Positions 63,194 to 64,000 of a DNA stretch of 64,000 bases are shown here, one piece after another. This DNA is from Tissierella creatinophila DSM 6911. GTDB lineage: Bacteria > Bacillota > Clostridia > Tissierellales > Tissierellaceae. The DNA lies in the NCBI RefSeq assembly GCF_001940565.1, contig NZ_LTDM01000064.1, positions 1 through 64,000 of the forward strand. Direction: 5' to 3'. Each line of letters begins with the position of its first letter. The stretch's first letter is position 1. Position numbers and translations under genes: made by a program. The notes below the pieces were generated by a model. The model did not search any database, had not been told where the DNA came from, and saw nothing but the letters and a program-made list of their open reading frames with translations.

Positions 63194-63709
63194 ATGAGCA
63201 TTGATTTATCTAATTTATTCTCTAAAGATGAAACCGTATATTTTTTTGATGGAGAAATAGTAGGCAGCGATGTAAACTTAAATTTAAAGGAATTTGAAGT
63301 TCTTGACCCTATAAAATACAAAGGTGAAATATGTAAAGTAAATAGGGAATATATAATAAATATATCTACTTATTATACCTTTAAAACTAATTGTGATCGT
63401 TGTTTAAATTCTACTATAAAGAATGTTAAATCATCTTTATCTGCTAAACTAGAAGATTATAAAAAAATGCAAGAAGAGGATGAAGAAGAAGAAGATATTA
63501 TTTATTATAAAAATGATGTCTTGGATATAGAAAAATATGTCCTCATGGAAGTTCTATCTTCTTTACCTATGAAAACTTTATGTAAAGAAGACTGTAAGGG
63601 TTTATGCCCTCTGTGTGGAACAGACTTCAACAAAAAATCTTGTGATTGTATTGTAGAAAATATAGATCCGCGATTTGAAAAATTAAAAAATTTTTTTGAT
63701 AAGAATTAA
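63194..63709 (+). CDS. DUF177 (YceD/Rrp-associated) protein
   Basis: A 171-residue DUF177 protein, the usual partner gene of rpmF. The metal-binding-like cysteine pattern is clear: TNCDRCLN near residue 65 and a C-terminal CKEDCKGLCPLCGTDFNKKSCDC cluster (about 137-159, partly quoted as CKGLCPLCG). An acidic run (EEDEEEEDI) separates the halves. YceD homologues are linked to 23S rRNA or large-subunit maturation. GAGGTG precedes the ATG; rpmF follows after 13 bases. Confidence 0.93.
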   Translation: MSIDLSNLFSKDETVYFFDGEIVGSDVNLNLKEFEVLDPIKYKGEICKVNREYIINISTYYTFKTNCDRCLNSTIKNVKSSLSAKLEDYKKMQEEDEEEEDIIYYKNDVLDIEKYVLMEVLSSLPMKTLCKEDCKGLCPLCGTDFNKKSCDCIVENIDPRFEKLKNFFDKN

Positions 63710-63722
63710 GGAGGTGTTTTAA

Positions 63723-63902
63723 ATGGCAGTACCAAAGCGAAAAACTTCTAAAGCTAGAAGGGACAAGAGAAGGGCTTCTTCTTATACATTAAACAAAAAG
63801 ACTAGTATGGAATGTCCACAATGTCATGAGCAGAAATTACCTCACAGGGTATGTAAGTCATGTGGCTATTATAGAAACAAAGAAGTAATGAGTGTTGAAT
63901 AA
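63723..63902 (+). CDS. rpmF: 50S ribosomal protein L32
   Basis: L32 of 59 residues, starting AVPKRKTSKARRDKRRAS after Met, with the zinc-ribbon pairs CPQC and CKSC. AAGGAGGTG precedes the ATG. This is the C+ (zinc) form. Together with yceD it usually leads into the fatty-acid/phospholipid genes. Confidence 0.97.
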   Translation: MAVPKRKTSKARRDKRRASSYTLNKKTSMECPQCHEQKLPHRVCKSCGYYRNKEVMSVE

Positions 63903-63942
63903 TTAAAAGAAGATAGTGGATATCCACTATCTTCTTTTAATT
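63901..63942 (+). terminator. palindromic terminator overlapping the rpmF stop
   Basis: A perfect 42-bp palindrome (21-bp arms, centre GATATC) beginning in the rpmF TAA stop, with TTTT in the 3' arm. Confidence 0.8.
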
Positions 63943-63947
63943 ATATA

Positions 63948-63976
63948 TTGATTTTTTGTTTAAGCTCGTATATATT
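63948..63976 (+). promoter_or_regulatory. putative promoter for the next operon
   Basis: TTGATT (63948-63953), 17 bp, TATATT (63971-63976). The flanking TTTAAGCT/AGCTTAAA inverted repeat (about 63960-63995) may be an operator; the downstream gene (often fapR or plsX here) is outside the window. Confidence 0.5.
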
Positions 63977-64000
63977 AAATATTAACAGCTTAAATAAGTA

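Overview
The window is A+T-rich DNA of a low-GC, anaerobic, endospore-forming Clostridia-type bacterium. Gene content and order resemble Tissierellia/Tissierellales; that placement is an inference from synteny, not from a marker tree. spoIVA, a YlbJ-type membrane protein, a YteA-like zinc-finger protein and a BofC-like protein indicate sporulation. HemZ, glycyl-class metabolism (glyA), malic enzyme and acetate kinase fit a fermentative anaerobe. The region is almost entirely core chromosome. I see no tRNA, rRNA, CRISPR array, insertion sequence, phage gene or integrase, and no gene-free stretch longer than about 300 bases. The longest one, 53281-53579, holds two divergent promoters and a large orphan hairpin.

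Layout. 1-6013: hypothetical gene, BofC-like gene, ruvC-ruvA-ruvB, queA-tgt. 6018-9174: yajC, a TIGR04086-type membrane protein, secD-secF. 9267-18972: recJ, relA/spoT, dtd, glyoxalase-II-like hydrolase, hemZ, malic enzyme, aspS. 19106-20751: an RseC/MucC-family gene interrupted by an in-frame TGA, converging on a two-gene ThrE-type exporter. 20902-28067: glyA, DUF512 radical SAM protein, der, plsY, gpsA, spoIVA. 28250-33453: an unknown small protein, HlyD-like adaptor, yggS, sepF, yggT, ylmH, divIVA, yteA-like. 33554-35460: lspA, rluD, pyrR, facing rqcH. 37456-52819: yicC, remA, gmk, rpoZ, coaBC, priA, def, fmt, yugP-like peptidase, rsmB, rlmN, stp, prkC, rsgA, rpe, thiN. 52884-59267: a 55-residue membrane peptide, rpmB (minus), asp23, fakA-like, recG, rsmD, coaD, coiled-coil protein. 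59264-63902: ylbJ and tmcAL (minus), ackA, DUF177 and rpmF, with a promoter for the next operon at the right edge.

The main discovery candidate is at 19106-19528. The RseC-family frame has a strong ribosome binding site and reads through one TGA at codon 25. That codon is exactly where the family has the first cysteine of its CGxxC..C...C cluster, and a compact stem-loop with an AGUA apical loop follows at a bacterial-SECIS-like distance. The simplest reading is a selenocysteine-containing RseC-family protein.

Second-tier observations are as follows. recG appears to have no AUG/GUG/UUG start and would begin at AUA behind an optimal ribosome binding site; hemZ may begin at AUU in the same way. 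Two hairpins cover ribosome binding sites, before the bofC-like and TIGR04086 genes. There is a perfect 62-bp palindrome just upstream of the ackA ribosome binding site, a symmetric divergent promoter between tmcAL and ackA, and an orphan 26-bp-stem hairpin between rpmB and asp23. Many transcription units end in perfect 40-50 bp palindromes that overlap stop codons, so they could terminate from either side.
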